64,000 nt of DNA from Roseomonas gilardii (GCF_001941945.1 NZ_CP015583.1:3552001-3616000); one strand, 5' to 3'. Shown: positions 27,244-38,859, numbered from the stretch's first letter. Made by a program: numbers and translations. The notes: generated by a model from the letters alone, not told the origin.

Positions 27244-29206
27244 CCGGCCGGAGGCTGCATCCCGCGACACCGAAACCCTCGCGGCGGATGTCTCGCATAT
27301 CGCGGACCAGCTCTCGCTCACGGTGGACGGCAATTTCGACCTCCATGTGAGTTGCGAGTCCGAAGAAGTCTCGGTCCAGAAGCTGTCCATGATGGTCAAC
27401 TTCCTGCTGGACAACGTGCGCCGCGCCCTCGCCGCCCAGCGGGAGGTCCAGGAGAACCTGGAGCATCTGGTGGCGCAGCGGACCGCGCAGCTCAGCCTCA
27501 TCCTGGAAGGCTCCAATGACGGGGTCTGGGTCTGGGACATCGCGGGGCAGACACTGGCCCTCTCGGCGCGCTGGCTGGCCATCAGCGGGCTGGCCGGGCT
27601 GCCCACGGAGGGCAATTCCGTCTCCGTCTGGTTCGACCATGTGCACAGCCATGACCGGGCCGGGCTGCACGATGCGATCCGCCGCCACCTCGAAGGGCTC
27701 TTGCCGCATGTGGAGGCCGAGTACCGCATGCGCTCCGCCGACGGCACCTCCCGCTGGATGCTCTGCCGCGGCGTCTGCCGCCGCGACCAGCGCGGCGAGC
27801 CTCTGATGCTGGCCGGCACCCAGACGGACATCACCCTGCGGCGGCACCTCGACCCCGCGACGGGCCAGCCCAACGAGCAGTTCCTGCTCGACCGCCTCGC
27901 CGAGATGCAGGAGGAGGGGCGGGATGCCACGCTCGTGCTGCTGGGCTTCGACGGGCAGGCGCAACTGGCGGAGGCCCTGGCACCGGCACAGACCCGGGAA
28001 TTCCTCCGCCTCCTGCTGCAACGGCTCACACAGTGCCTGCCGCTGGCCGTGCCGATGGCGCTGCTGCCCGGCAAGTCCGTGGGCGTGATCCTGCCCGGCG
28101 GCGCGACGGAAGCACTGGCGCTGACGGAGACGATCCTGACCCGGCTCTGCGAGGAGCCGATCCAGCCGGGCGGCGCCGAGAGGCGCTGGCTTTCCCCCCG
28201 GGCCGGAGTGGTGCCGCTGCGGGACATGACAGGCCACGAGGCGGATGCCATCCTCTCCGCCGCCTGGACCGCGTTGCGGCATGCGCGCGAGGGGCGGCGG
28301 CGCGAACGCATCGCCGTTTACGATCCGGCGCAGCGCCGGCAGAGCGAGAAGGACCTGGCCGACGAGGTGCGGCTGCGCGAGGCACTGGACCATACCCGGG
28401 TGGAAGCCTTCTTCCAGCCGCTCATCCACCTCCTCGATGGAACCCTGGCCGGGTTCGAGGCACTGGCGCGGATGCGGGCGGAGGATGGCACGGCCGTGTC
28501 GCCGGCGGAGTTCATCCCCGTCGCCGAGCGGACCGGGCTGATCGCCGCACTCGGCGCGCAGATCCTGGAACAGGCGCTGGCCCGGCTGGCCGAGTGGCGC
28601 CGGCAGGGGCTGGTGGACGGGCGGGCGACCATGAGCGTGAACCTCGCCGCCGCGCAGATCGCCGACCCGCATCTGCCCCGCGACCTCGCGACGGCGCTGA
28701 GGCGGCATGGGCTGCCGGCCTCCTGCCTGAAGGTCGAAGTCACCGAGACGGTGCTGGTCGAGGACCTGGACATGGCGCTGGAAAGCCTGAACGCGGTGCG
28801 CGCGCTCGGGGTCCGCGTGGCGCTGGACGATTTCGGGACGGGCTATTCCTCGCTGAGCTATCTGCGGCGGCTGCCGGTGGACATCCTGAAGATCGACCGC
28901 AGCTTCGTCACCGATATCAACGCGCTGTCGGACAAGTGCGCGATCACCGGCACGATCTGCGCCCTGGGGCGAACCCTGGGGCTGGAACTCGTGGCCGAGG
29001 GCATCGAGACGGAGGCCGAGGAAGAGGCGCTGCGGGCAATGGGCGTGCAGTACGCACAGGGCTACCTCTACAGCAGGCCCATGTCCGGCGGCGATATCCC
29101 GGCGATGATCCCCCGGATGCTGCGGGAGATCGGAGCGCGGGAGATGTGGGAAAGCCACTCCCGGCAGCATGGGCGGAACCGGGCGGCCATGCCGGGCGGG
29201 GTCTGA
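27236..29206 (+). CDS. H-NOX-associated c-di-GMP enzyme: PAS, degenerate GGDEF, EAL
   Basis: The 656-residue product has an N-terminal helical segment (1-85), a PAS domain (about 86-205) and a GGDEF-like region (about 205-375) with no GGDEF motif, so it is unlikely to make c-di-GMP. An intact EAL domain follows (about 376-630), with EAL at 408-410, N469, E503, DDFGTGYSSL at 531-540, K552 and AEGIE at 587-591. All the metal and catalytic residues for c-di-GMP hydrolysis are present. It overlaps the H-NOX gene by 8 nt, the known H-NOX/HaCE arrangement, so NO-dependent phosphodiesterase control of motility or biofilm is likely. Confidence 0.92.
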   Translation: MNSRPEAASRDTETLAADVSHIADQLSLTVDGNFDLHVSCESEEVSVQKLSMMVNFLLDNVRRALAAQREVQENLEHLVAQRTAQLSLILEGSNDGVWVWDIAGQTLALSARWLAISGLAGLPTEGNSVSVWFDHVHSHDRAGLHDAIRRHLEGLLPHVEAEYRMRSADGTSRWMLCRGVCRRDQRGEPLMLAGTQTDITLRRHLDPATGQPNEQFLLDRLAEMQEEGRDATLVLLGFDGQAQLAEALAPAQTREFLRLLLQRLTQCLPLAVPMALLPGKSVGVILPGGATEALALTETILTRLCEEPIQPGGAERRWLSPRAGVVPLRDMTGHEADAILSAAWTALRHAREGRRRERIAVYDPAQRRQSEKDLADEVRLREALDHTRVEAFFQPLIHLLDGTLAGFEALARMRAEDGTAVSPAEFIPVAERTGLIAALGAQILEQALARLAEWRRQGLVDGRATMSVNLAAAQIADPHLPRDLATALRRHGLPASCLKVEVTETVLVEDLDMALESLNAVRALGVRVALDDFGTGYSSLSYLRRLPVDILKIDRSFVTDINALSDKCAITGTICALGRTLGLELVAEGIETEAEEEALRAMGVQYAQGYLYSRPMSGGDIPAMIPRMLREIGAREMWESHSRQHGRNRAAMPGGV

Positions 29207-29258
29207 TCCAACCGGCGGAACGCACCTCCCTACGGAGCGCGCCGCGCGCCCCGGCCAG

Positions 29259-29565
29259 CCCCGGGGGAAAGGCTCCGCCTCTCCCCCGGAACCCCCTCTC
29301 CGCCAGGACGCTGCGCGCCCTGGACCCGGTGAGCTGGCACTGGCGGCAACCGTCAGCCTGAAACGCCGATCCTTCGGCACGGACGGATACGACAGCACCG
29401 GAAAAGAGGAAGAACACCCTGTCCGCTCGCGTGGCGACGGCCGTCGCCGGAGAGCCATGCTCTCCGGCGCGATCCGGCGTCAGCACGAGCCAACGAATGG
29501 GGTCCAGGGCGCGCAGCGTCCTGGCGGATGGGGGTATCGGGGGCAAGGCGGAGCCTTCCCCCGGG
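29259..29565. repeat. Dispersed inverted-end intergenic element, copy B
   Basis: About 307 bp. The left end (29259-29328) and right end (29501-29565) are imperfect inverted repeats matching those of the copy at 22773-23034. The central TCGCCGGAGAG...CTCTCCGG palindrome is at 29443-29466. It begins 52 nt after the stop of the EAL gene and accounts for most of the 471-bp gap before aspD; nothing else is recognisable in that gap. Confidence 0.8.
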
Positions 29566-29677
29566 CCACGCGTCCCGCCGACGGATCGGGGGGCACTGGT
29601 AGGGCGGCCTCGCGCCGGAAAGGGTCCATGCCATCGCCGGGGCCTTCCGGCTCCCGGCAACACGGCATGAGGCCGTG

Positions 29678-31459
<1,782 letters not shown>

Positions 31460-33151
31460 TCAGGCGAGCAGCATGATGATGACCATGCCCCAGATGGTCA
31501 GCAGCGTGTTCCCGACGGCATAGGTGACGGTGTAGCCGAGGGCCGGGATCTGGCTCTTCGCGCGGTCGGTGATCATGCCGAGCGCGGCGGTGGTGGTGCG
31601 CGCCCCGGCGCAGCAGCCGAGGACCAGCGCGTCGTCGAAGCGGAAGACGTACTTGCCGATATAGAGCGCCAGGATCAGCGGCACCGAGGTGGCGAAGATG
31701 CCCCAGAGGAAGAGGCTGATCCCCAGCTCCCGCACGCCGGCGACGAAGCCGGGGCCGGCGCTGATGCCCACCACGGCGATGAAGACGTTCAGCCCGACCG
31801 AGTTCATGAACCAGACCGTGGCGGGCGGAATGCGGCCGAAGGTCGGATGGATCGAGCGGAGCCAGCCGAAGAACAGGCCGGAAATCAGCGCCCCCCCGGC
31901 GGTGGAAAGGGTGAGCGGCACGGCGCCGACGCGCCAGACCAGCGCGCCGGCCAGGGTGCCGAGGACGATGGCGGCGCCGATGAAGGCGACATCCGTGGCG
32001 TTGCCGCGCTGGTCGGCATGGCCGAGGGCCTGGGCCGAGGCCGCGATCTCCTGGGTGCGGCCGACCAGCGTCAGGACGTCGCCGCGATGGATCCGCGTGG
32101 CGGGGAGGATCGGGATCTCGGTGCCGGTGGCACCGCGGCGGATGCGGCGCAGGAAGACGCCATGCGCCGGGGGCTCGTGGCTGAGTTCCGCCAGGGTCTT
32201 GTTGTCCACCGCCTTCCGCGTGACGAGGACGTCCACGCCCTCCATCGGGATGCTCAGCAGTTCCGGATCGTCCACCTCCGTGGCCCGGTGGCCGAGGAGA
32301 TCGACCAGCACGCCGCGCGGCCCGGACACGGCGACGACGTCGCCCGCCTGCAGCACCGTGCCCCCCTTGGCCTCCAGGATCTTCCCGTCACGGCGCAGGC
32401 GTTCCACGAAGAGGCGGGCCTGGGGATAGCTGGCCTCGGCCTCGGCGGCGGTCCTTCCGACCACCGGCATGCCCGGCTCCAGGCGATAGGCGCGCAGCAC
32501 GAAGTGGTGCCAGGCGCTGCCCTCTCCGCCAGGCTCCGGCCTGCCGCCCATGCGGGCCTCATAGGCCTTGCAGGCGGCCTCCAGGTCGAAGCCCAGCAGC
32601 TTCGGTCCCAGCAGCGCCAGGATCAGGGCGGAGCCGATGGTGCCGTAGATATAGGTGACGGCATAGGCGACCGGCATGGCATCCAGCAGCGGCCTGGTCT
32701 GTTCCGGCGGCAGGCCCAGCCGGTTCACCGCGTCCGTGGCGAGGCCGAGCGAAGCGGAGATGGTCTGCGAACCGGCGAAGAGCCCCGCGGCGAAACCCAG
32801 GTCGTAACCGGCGATGCGGGCGGCGAGCCAGGCGGCGCCGAGGCAGAGCAGGCAGACCACGGCCGAGAAGACCGCCTGCGGCACGCCATCCTTGGCGATG
32901 CCACGGACGAATTGCGGCCCGACGCCATAGCCGATGGCGAAAAGGAACAGCAGGAAGAAGATGGACTTCACATTGGCCGAGACGGTGATGCCGAGCTGGC
33001 CGATCAGGATCGCGGCGAGCAGCGTCGCGGTGACGGCGCCGAGGCCGATGCCCCGGATGCTGAACGCCCCGACATAGTAGCCGATCGCCAGGGAAAGGAA
33101 GACGGCGATCTCCGGATAGGTCCGGAGCGTTTCGACGAACCATGTCCACAT
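31460..33151 (-). CDS. aspT: Aspartate:alanine antiporter AspT
   Basis: AspT is an inner-membrane exchanger that takes in aspartate and expels the alanine made by AspD. Net proton consumption in the cell generates membrane potential. The 563-residue product has two blocks of about five hydrophobic helices around a central hydrophilic region with two TrkA-C-like segments (about 200-370). The AAEx signatures [14 protein letters not shown] and [16 protein letters not shown] are present. The start at ATG 33151 has AGGAG upstream; the longer open frame to 33469 lacks membrane-protein character. It lies 42 nt upstream of aspD in the same operon. Confidence 0.95.
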   Translation of the reverse strand: MWTWFVETLRTYPEIAVFLSLAIGYYVGAFSIRGIGLGAVTATLLAAILIGQLGITVSANVKSIFFLLFLFAIGYGVGPQFVRGIAKDGVPQAVFSAVVCLLCLGAAWLAARIAGYDLGFAAGLFAGSQTISASLGLATDAVNRLGLPPEQTRPLLDAMPVAYAVTYIYGTIGSALILALLGPKLLGFDLEAACKAYEARMGGRPEPGGEGSAWHHFVLRAYRLEPGMPVVGRTAAEAEASYPQARLFVERLRRDGKILEAKGGTVLQAGDVVAVSGPRGVLVDLLGHRATEVDDPELLSIPMEGVDVLVTRKAVDNKTLAELSHEPPAHGVFLRRIRRGATGTEIPILPATRIHRGDVLTLVGRTQEIAASAQALGHADQRGNATDVAFIGAAIVLGTLAGALVWRVGAVPLTLSTAGGALISGLFFGWLRSIHPTFGRIPPATVWFMNSVGLNVFIAVVGISAGPGFVAGVRELGISLFLWGIFATSVPLILALYIGKYVFRFDDALVLGCCAGARTTTAALGMITDRAKSQIPALGYTVTYAVGNTLLTIWGMVIIMLLA

Positions 33152-33574
33152 CGGCTCAGGGCTCCTGGCCTGGATCTGGTCTCGGGACAGGGCCATCCCC
33201 GGGGATGATCCTTGCCGGCCACGGGAAGGGCCGGTGCCCGGATGGGCACCGGAAAGGAGAGCACCGCACGCCACGCCGTCTCCCGCCGGCGGCACAAGCC
33301 GGGCGGCGGGCTCGGGAGCTCGTTCCGCGACCTGGCTGGGCGGATCATGAGGGCATCGCGACGCCCGCCAACTCACCTCCCGGTGTCCGGGCCGTGTGGC
33401 GGGTCCCTGCCCCGGCGGGCCGGCCTCCGCGCGGTCCTGGCGACGCCGGTATTTCCGGTTGGAAAGCAACGTATTGACGCCACGAGCCCAGCAGCGCGCA
33501 ATCGTTCCGGCAACAGGTCAAATCCCAGCGAGCCCGGACGAACCCGCCGCGCTTCAATCAGGTGGAGGCAGCGA

Positions 33575-33603
33575 TTGACCCGGCGGGGGGGCAAACCTAC
33601 CTT
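33575..33603 (+). promoter_or_regulatory. Probable sigma-70 promoter of hrcA
   Basis: TTGACC (33575-33580), a 17-bp spacer and TACCTT (33598-33603) lie about 40 nt before the hrcA ATG. No CIRCE element is visible. The rest of the 491-bp divergent region between aspT and hrcA (33152-33642) holds no gene that I can recognise. Confidence 0.4.
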
Positions 33604-33642
33604 CCCTGACGTGCTGGAACACTTCTTGCTGCCTGCTGGGAC

Positions 33643-34728
33643 ATGTCCACCGCGAGCCGGGCGTACCGGGACCTGGAAGGCATGATCTCAAGCAATCTCG
33701 AAAAGGCGCTGGATGGCCGCGGGGCCGCGGTCCTGCGCCAGATCGTGGAACTCTACGTGGAAACCGGGGAGCCGGTGGGCTCGCGCACCCTGTCGCGCCG
33801 CCTGCCGCATGCCCTCTCCCCGGCCACCATCCGCAACGTGATGGCGGATCTGGAAGAGGCCGGCCTGCTCTTCGCCCCGCATACCAGCGCCGGGCGGCTG
33901 CCCACCGAACGGGGCCTGCGCCTCTTCGTGGACGGCCTTCTGGAATTCGGCCAACTGACCGAGCAGGAGCGTGAGGCCATCACCGCGCGCTGTGCCGCCT
34001 CCGGACGCTCGCTGCACGACACGCTGGGCGAGGCGGGGCGGATGCTGTCCGGCTTGGCCGGGGCGGCGGGTCTGGTCGTCGCGCCCAAGACCAACAGCCC
34101 GGTGCGGCATATCGAGTTCGTGGCGCTGGGCCCCGGCCGGGCGCTGGTGATCCTGGTGAGCGAGAACGGGCAGGTGGAGAACCGGGTGATCGAGGTGCCG
34201 GCCGGCCTGCCGACCGGCTCGCTCACCCAGGCGACCAACTACCTGAACCACCGGCTGAACGGCCGCACGCTGGACGAAACGCGCGAAGAGGTGAACCGCG
34301 AGATCACGGCGAACCGCAGCGCGCTCGACGAGCTGACGGCGCAGGTGGTCGAATCCGGCCTCGGCATCTGGTCCGGCGGCGGCGGCGGCTCCCTGATCCT
34401 GCGCGGGCAGTCACGGCTGCTGGAGAACCTGGACCAGACGCAGAAGATCGGGGAAATCCAGGCACTGTTCGACCAGTTGGAGGCGCAGGAAACCATGCTG
34501 CGCCTGCTGGAGCTGGTGCAGCGCGGCGAGGGCGTGCAGATCTTCATCGGCGCGGAAAGCGGGCTCTTCGATGCCTCCGGTGTCTCGATGATCGTGGCGC
34601 CCTTCCGCAACTCCCAGGAGCGCATCGTCGGCGCGGTCGGCGTGGTCGGACCAACGCGGATCAACTACCGCCGGATCATCCCGGTGGTGGACTACACCGC
34701 CGGCGTGATCGGGCGCCTGCTGGGCTGA
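33643..34728 (+). CDS. hrcA: Heat-inducible transcription repressor HrcA
   Basis: HrcA represses groESL and dnaK-type genes by binding CIRCE elements. The 361-residue product has the N-terminal winged helix (IVELYVETGEPVGSRTLSRRL, then LSPATIRNVMADLEEAGLLFAPHTSAGRLPTERGLRLFVD). The regulatory domain has ENRVIEVPAGL and the C-terminal GVVGPTRINYRRIIPVVDYTAGVIGRLL. No strong ribosome binding site precedes the ATG at 33643; an internal ATG at 33682 is possible. In many bacteria grpE follows, but here hrcA is followed only by a dispersed repeat and unrelated genes. Confidence 0.97.
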   Translation: MSTASRAYRDLEGMISSNLEKALDGRGAAVLRQIVELYVETGEPVGSRTLSRRLPHALSPATIRNVMADLEEAGLLFAPHTSAGRLPTERGLRLFVDGLLEFGQLTEQEREAITARCAASGRSLHDTLGEAGRMLSGLAGAAGLVVAPKTNSPVRHIEFVALGPGRALVILVSENGQVENRVIEVPAGLPTGSLTQATNYLNHRLNGRTLDETREEVNREITANRSALDELTAQVVESGLGIWSGGGGGSLILRGQSRLLENLDQTQKIGEIQALFDQLEAQETMLRLLELVQRGEGVQIFIGAESGLFDASGVSMIVAPFRNSQERIVGAVGVVGPTRINYRRIIPVVDYTAGVIGRLLG

Positions 34729-34770
34729 AGGGATCCGGCCCGGCCCTCTGCCCCGAGTGCCTGCGTCCAG

Positions 34771-35082
34771 CCCCGGGGGCAAGGCTCCGCCTCGCCCCCG
34801 GCCCCCACTCCGCCGGGGACCGAAGCCGGTCCCCGGACCCCGGGCTTGAGTTGGCGCCTGTGATGACCGTCAGGCTGCGGCCCGATCCCTGGGAACAGGT
34901 GGATCAGCGGGGCCCCCGAAGAAGAAAATCACCATTTCCGCGCTGGCGGCACCGGCAGTCGCCGGAGAGCATGGCTCTCCGACGCGATCCAGCCGCAACA
35001 AACACCAACGAACGGGGTCCAGGGCCCGCAGGGTCCTGGCGGATAGGGGGTCCGGGGCGAAAGGCAGCGCCTTTCCCCCGGG
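34771..35082. repeat. Dispersed inverted-end intergenic element, copy C
   Basis: About 312 bp. The left end (34771-34840) and right end (35016-35082) match the ends of the other two full copies in inverted orientation. The central GCCGGAGAGC/GCTCTCC palindrome is near 34960-34981. It begins 43 nt after the hrcA stop and fills most of the 387-bp gap to the next gene's 3' end; no gene is visible inside. Confidence 0.8.
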
Positions 35083-35115
35083 AAGCGCAACGCCCGAAGT
35101 GACGCGCCGCCGATC

Positions 35116-35847
35116 CTACATCGTCCAGCCGCCGTCGATGACGTGGATCTGGCCGGTGGTGTAGGTGGCGGTGGCCAGATAGAGGGCGAGGTCGGCGATC
35201 TCCTCGGGCTGGCCGATCCGGCCGATCGGCTGACGGGCGATGAAGGCGGCGCGGGCCCCCTCGTAGTCGCCCCCGGCGGCGAGGCGCTGCTGCAGCGAGG
35301 GGCTTTCCACCGTGCCGGGGCAGATGGCGTTGCAGCGGATGCCACGCGTCACATAGTCGGCGGCGATGGACTTGGTGAGGCCGACCACGGCGGCCTTGCT
35401 GGTCTGGTAGGCGAAGCGGTTGGGCACGCCCTTCACGCTGGAGGCCACCGAGGACATGTTGATGATGCAGCCGTCGCCGCGCTCCAGCATGCCCGGCAGC
35501 ACGGCACGGCTGGTGCGGACCAGGGCCTTCACGTTCAGGTCCAGGGCGAAGTCGAGATCCGCGTCCGGCATCTCCAGGATCGTGCCGCCATGCACGACGC
35601 CGGCGCAATTGAACAGCACGTCCACGCGGCCGATCTCGGCCATGGCCTGACGCACGGCGGCATCGTCGAGCACGTTCAGCACGCGGCGCTCGATGCCGGG
35701 GCCTTCCAGCTCCTCCAGCCTCGCCGCGTTGACATCGGTGGCGACGACCTTCGCGCCCGCGCGGGCGAAGAGTTCCGCCGTGGCGCGGCCGATGCCCTGC
35801 GCCGCGCCGGTGATCACGGCAATCCTGCCGTCCAGACTGAGGGTCAT
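35116..35847 (-). CDS. SDR oxidoreductase, 2-keto-3-deoxy-L-fuconate dehydrogenase-like
   Basis: The 243-residue product is a classical SDR: cofactor motif TGAAQGIGRA, acidic DVNAARLEEL after beta-2 (suggesting NAD preference), NCAGVVHGG, catalytic Ser in MSSVASS and YQTSK. The close of the fold is ICPGTVESPSLQQRL. That last block and the overall look resemble 2-keto-3-deoxy-L-fuconate dehydrogenases and DHRS6/BDH2-type enzymes. The ATG at 35847 follows the SDR length norm. On the same strand upstream lie a KDG-type permease and an FAH hydrolase, as expected for oxidation and cleavage of a 2-keto-3-deoxy sugar acid. Confidence 0.88.
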   Translation of the reverse strand: MTLSLDGRIAVITGAAQGIGRATAELFARAGAKVVATDVNAARLEELEGPGIERRVLNVLDDAAVRQAMAEIGRVDVLFNCAGVVHGGTILEMPDADLDFALDLNVKALVRTSRAVLPGMLERGDGCIINMSSVASSVKGVPNRFAYQTSKAAVVGLTKSIAADYVTRGIRCNAICPGTVESPSLQQRLAAGGDYEGARAAFIARQPIGRIGQPEEIADLALYLATATYTTGQIHVIDGGWTM

Positions 35848-35968
35848 GTGTCGTCTCCCGCTCGGGTGCTTCGGAGCCCGCCCGCCTTTCGGCGGCGTGG
35901 GGCGGGCTCCCGTCTCTTTCATGGCATGGCCCTCGCGGGGGTCATGCCGGGGCGAAGGGCGGCCGCGC

Positions 35969-36982
35969 TCAGTCCGCCGGATGCATGTGCAGTGCGGGCA
36001 TCGGATCGTCCGCCCGCGCCCGCTCCGCCATGCCCTGGCCGAACCGTCGGTACCAGAGGCCGGTGATGATCGGCACCACCAGGGAGGTGACGATGATGCA
36101 GATCGCCACCAGCACCGTGGCGGTCTGGGCCACCGGCATGAACTGCGGGGCGACGGCGGCGATGGCCAGCGGGTTGGCCGCGGCGGCGCCGGCGGTGGAG
36201 GAGGCGGCGATGCCGGCGGTGCCCGTGCCGCCGCCGATGATCCGGTCGGCCAGGATCAGCGGGATGCCGGTCAGCACGATGACCGCCAGGGCGAGCACCA
36301 CGCCGAGGCCCGCCAGCGGCGAGAGCAGCGTGTTCAGGTCGATCGTGTTGCCCAGCGAGAAGGCGAAGAAGGGGATCATCAACTGGCCGCCGGGCGCGAA
36401 GAAGGCGCGCAGCTTGGGGTCGAGATTGCCGAGGGCGAAGCCGACCAGGAAGGGCAGCACGGCGCCGACGAAGATCTGCGGCTCGAAATGCGCGGCGCCC
36501 GAGGCGCCGAGGATGATCATGCTCATCAGCGGGCCGGATTCGATGGAGGTGAGGACGAAGGCGCCGGCTTCCTCCTTCGTGCCGTAGCTCTGCATGAGCG
36601 AGGCGTAGAGGCCGCCATTCGTCATATCCATGGCGCAGACGATGGCCAGGATGGAGAGGCCGGCGAAGAAGCCCGTCTGGATACCCTCGGCCGGGATGAA
36701 CATCGAGGCGACGAGGGTGATGATCCAGGCGGCGACCAGCTTGGTGAGCACCAGAGTGCCGGACTTGCGCAGCACCGTGCCGGTGGCGGAGAGCTTGATC
36801 GAGGCGCCCATGCAGAAGAACCACACGGCCAGGATCGGGATCACGCCCGTCATGATGCCCTGGGTGAAGCCCTTGAAGTAGAGCGGGGCACCGGGGGCGA
36901 AGGTCTTGCACAGCGCGCCGAGCAGCAGCGGCATCAACATCAGACCGCCGGGGATCCGGTCGATCGTATCCTTGATTCTCAT
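35969..36982 (-). CDS. 2-keto-3-deoxygluconate permease family transporter
   Basis: The 337-residue product begins [40 protein letters not shown], the typical KdgT N-terminus. It has about ten hydrophobic helices. [20 protein letters not shown] and [13 protein letters not shown] are family-like motifs. Members import 2-keto-3-deoxy sugar acids by proton symport. A GAGGGT site precedes the ATG. It lies 121 nt from the SDR gene and 183 nt from the FAH gene, all minus strand, and probably forms one operon with both. Confidence 0.92.
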   Translation of the reverse strand: MRIKDTIDRIPGGLMLMPLLLGALCKTFAPGAPLYFKGFTQGIMTGVIPILAVWFFCMGASIKLSATGTVLRKSGTLVLTKLVAAWIITLVASMFIPAEGIQTGFFAGLSILAIVCAMDMTNGGLYASLMQSYGTKEEAGAFVLTSIESGPLMSMIILGASGAAHFEPQIFVGAVLPFLVGFALGNLDPKLRAFFAPGGQLMIPFFAFSLGNTIDLNTLLSPLAGLGVVLALAVIVLTGIPLILADRIIGGGTGTAGIAASSTAGAAAANPLAIAAVAPQFMPVAQTATVLVAICIIVTSLVVPIITGLWYRRFGQGMAERARADDPMPALHMHPAD

Positions 36983-37165
36983 GGACGTACCCTCACGCTT
37001 CCTGATTGCGGGGCGAGGGTTCCCGGCCCATGGGCCTCGCCCTCCGCCCGTGGCCCCGCCCTTCTCTGGACCGGTGGCCGGGGTTGTATGGGTGACAGGA
37101 GCCGGGGCGCCGTGCGGGTGCTCCCGGGAAGTCCGGACCGGCCAAGCCGGCCCGGGAAAGGCGGT

Positions 37166-38008
37166 TCAGCCGGCGGAGACGCGCTGGCGCTGCACGCCGA
37201 GGCCCTGGATCTCCACCTGCATCGTATCGCCGTCGCGCAGGTAGCGGGGCGGCTTCATGCCCATGCCGACGCCGGGCGGGGTGCCGGTGGTGATGACGTC
37301 GCCGGGCAGCAGCGCCATGAAGCGCGAGATGTAGGAGACCAGGAAAGGCACCTGGAAAACCATGGTGCGGGTGGAGCCGTCCTGCACCGTCTCACCGTTC
37401 ACGGAGAGGGTCATGCGCAGGTCCTGGGGATCGGCGATCTCGTCCTTCGTCACCAGCCAGGGGCCGAGCGGGCCGAAGGTCGGGCAGCCCTTGCCCTTGG
37501 TCCACTGCCCACCGCGCTCAAGCTGGTATTCGCGCTCCGACACGTCGTTGCAGACGCAGTAGCCGGCGACGTAGTCCAGCGCCTCGGCCTCGGAGACATA
37601 GGAGGCGCGCTCACCGATCACCACGGCGAGTTCCACCTCCCAGTCGGACTTGGTGGAGCCGGGCGGCAGCAGCACGGTGTCGTCCGGGCCGACGATGCAG
37701 GAGGGGGCCTTGTTGAAGAGGACGGGCTCGCTGGGCACCGCCATGCCGCTCTCGGCCGCGTGGTCCGCGTAGTTCAGCCCGACGGCGATGAAGTTGCCCG
37801 TGCCGGCGACGCAGGCGCCGAGGCGCGCCCCCTCGGGGGCCAGGGGCAGGTCCGCCACGCGGACGTCACGCAGGCGGGCGAGGCCGTCACGCGACAGGAC
37901 CGGGCCGGCGATGTCGGGCACCACCGAGGACAGGTCGCGGATACGGCCATCGGCATCGACGAGACCGGGCTTCTCGGCGCCGGGTGAACCGAAACGAACG
38001 AGCTTCAA
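37166..38008 (-). CDS. FAH-family hydrolase (2,4-diketo-3-deoxy-L-fuconate hydrolase-like)
   Basis: The 280-residue product has the FAH fold. The metal-ligand block is KSDWEVELAVVIGERA; also seen are GYCVCNDVSEREYQ, KGCPTFGPLGPWLVTKDEI, NGETVQDGSTRTMVF and GDVITTGTPPGVGMGM. Related enzymes cleave 2,4-diketo acids to pyruvate and a hydroxy acid, or act as ureidoglycolate lyases. The start is TTG 38008 with AGGGAGA at the right distance. With the neighbouring SDR and permease this fits the oxidative deoxy-sugar-acid route. It is the first gene of the operon, divergent from a GntR regulator. Confidence 0.9.
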   Translation of the reverse strand: MKLVRFGSPGAEKPGLVDADGRIRDLSSVVPDIAGPVLSRDGLARLRDVRVADLPLAPEGARLGACVAGTGNFIAVGLNYADHAAESGMAVPSEPVLFNKAPSCIVGPDDTVLLPPGSTKSDWEVELAVVIGERASYVSEAEALDYVAGYCVCNDVSEREYQLERGGQWTKGKGCPTFGPLGPWLVTKDEIADPQDLRMTLSVNGETVQDGSTRTMVFQVPFLVSYISRFMALLPGDVITTGTPPGVGMGMKPPRYLRDGDTMQVEIQGLGVQRQRVSAG

Positions 38009-38107
38009 GACGCTGTCTCCCTAGGCATGCGGCCCCTGGCCAGGCCTGTCGGCCGCTTCTTCACGAGTCTGGAACCTTGGTGCAGGCTTCCCGCCGATCT
38101 TGCGAAA

Positions 38108-38146
38108 TGTCAATATGGTTCGAAAGAACCACCGATTTTCGAAAAT
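38108..38146. promoter_or_regulatory. Operator palindromes and -35 box between the FAH operon and gntR
   Basis: Two palindromes lie side by side: GGTTCGAAAGAACC (38117-38130, 5-bp arms) and the perfect 12-mer ATTTTCGAAAAT (38135-38146). A consensus TTGACA on the minus strand (38113-38108) lies next to them, pointing at the FAH operon, but no good -10 follows. The AT-rich palindromes stand out in this GC-rich region and are good candidates for the GntR binding site. Confidence 0.5.
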
Positions 38147-38184
38147 AACGGGGTGCCGTCGGAGTGCAGCAGGCAAAGGAACGG

Positions 38185-38859
38185 GTGGAGACGCGCACGC
38201 TGGCAGGCGATGCCTATGCCACCATCCTGGACGCGATCCGCCGCGGATCGCTGCCACCGGGGCAGCGGCTGCGCTTCGCCGATCTCCAGGCGCTCTGCGG
38301 CACCAGCGTGTCCCCGGTGCGGGAGGCGCTGGTCCGGCTGACGGCGGAGGGCTTCACCCTGGCCGACAACCACCGGGGCTTCTGGGTGGCACCGGTTTCC
38401 GCCGCCGAGATGATGGATATCGTGCGCAACCGGCAACTGCTGGAAGGCGAGGCCCTCCGTCTGTCGATCCTGCACGGGGACGCGGAATGGGAAAGCCGCG
38501 TGCTGGCGGCGCACCACCTGATGGCGCGCCTGCCGCGCGAACGCGACGACATCCCCTCGGCGATGCGGGACGACTGGGAGCAGAAGCACGCCGCCTTCCA
38601 CGCCAGTCTTCTCTCGGCCTGCGGATCGCCGATCCTGACTGGCCTGTGCGGGGCCCTGCTGGCGCGGGCGGAACGCTACCGCCGCATGTCGGTCAGCATC
38701 CCGGGCGTGAGGCGCGATGTCGTGCGCGAGCACCGGGACATCCTCGACGCCACGCTCGCACGGCAGCCGGAGGAGGCGGTGCAGGCGCTGCGGGAGCACT
38801 ACCAGCGGACGGCGGATGCGGTCCGCCTGTTCTTCGACCGGCGGCAGGAGCCGGGATAA
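38185..38859 (+). CDS. GntR-family (FCD) transcriptional regulator
   Basis: The product has an N-terminal winged helix (DAYATILDAIRRGSLPPGQRLRFADLQALCGTSVSPVREALVRLTAEGF) and a C-terminal FCD all-helical ligand domain with the metal-type residues in EQKHAAFHASLLSACGS and REHRDILDATLA. I prefer GTG 38185, with AAAGGA just upstream; GTG 38164 is in frame and would add seven residues. It is divergent from the SDR/permease/FAH operon and probably represses it until a sugar-acid intermediate binds. Confidence 0.9.
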   Translation: METRTLAGDAYATILDAIRRGSLPPGQRLRFADLQALCGTSVSPVREALVRLTAEGFTLADNHRGFWVAPVSAAEMMDIVRNRQLLEGEALRLSILHGDAEWESRVLAAHHLMARLPRERDDIPSAMRDDWEQKHAAFHASLLSACGSPILTGLCGALLARAERYRRMSVSIPGVRRDVVREHRDILDATLARQPEEAVQALREHYQRTADAVRLFFDRRQEPG

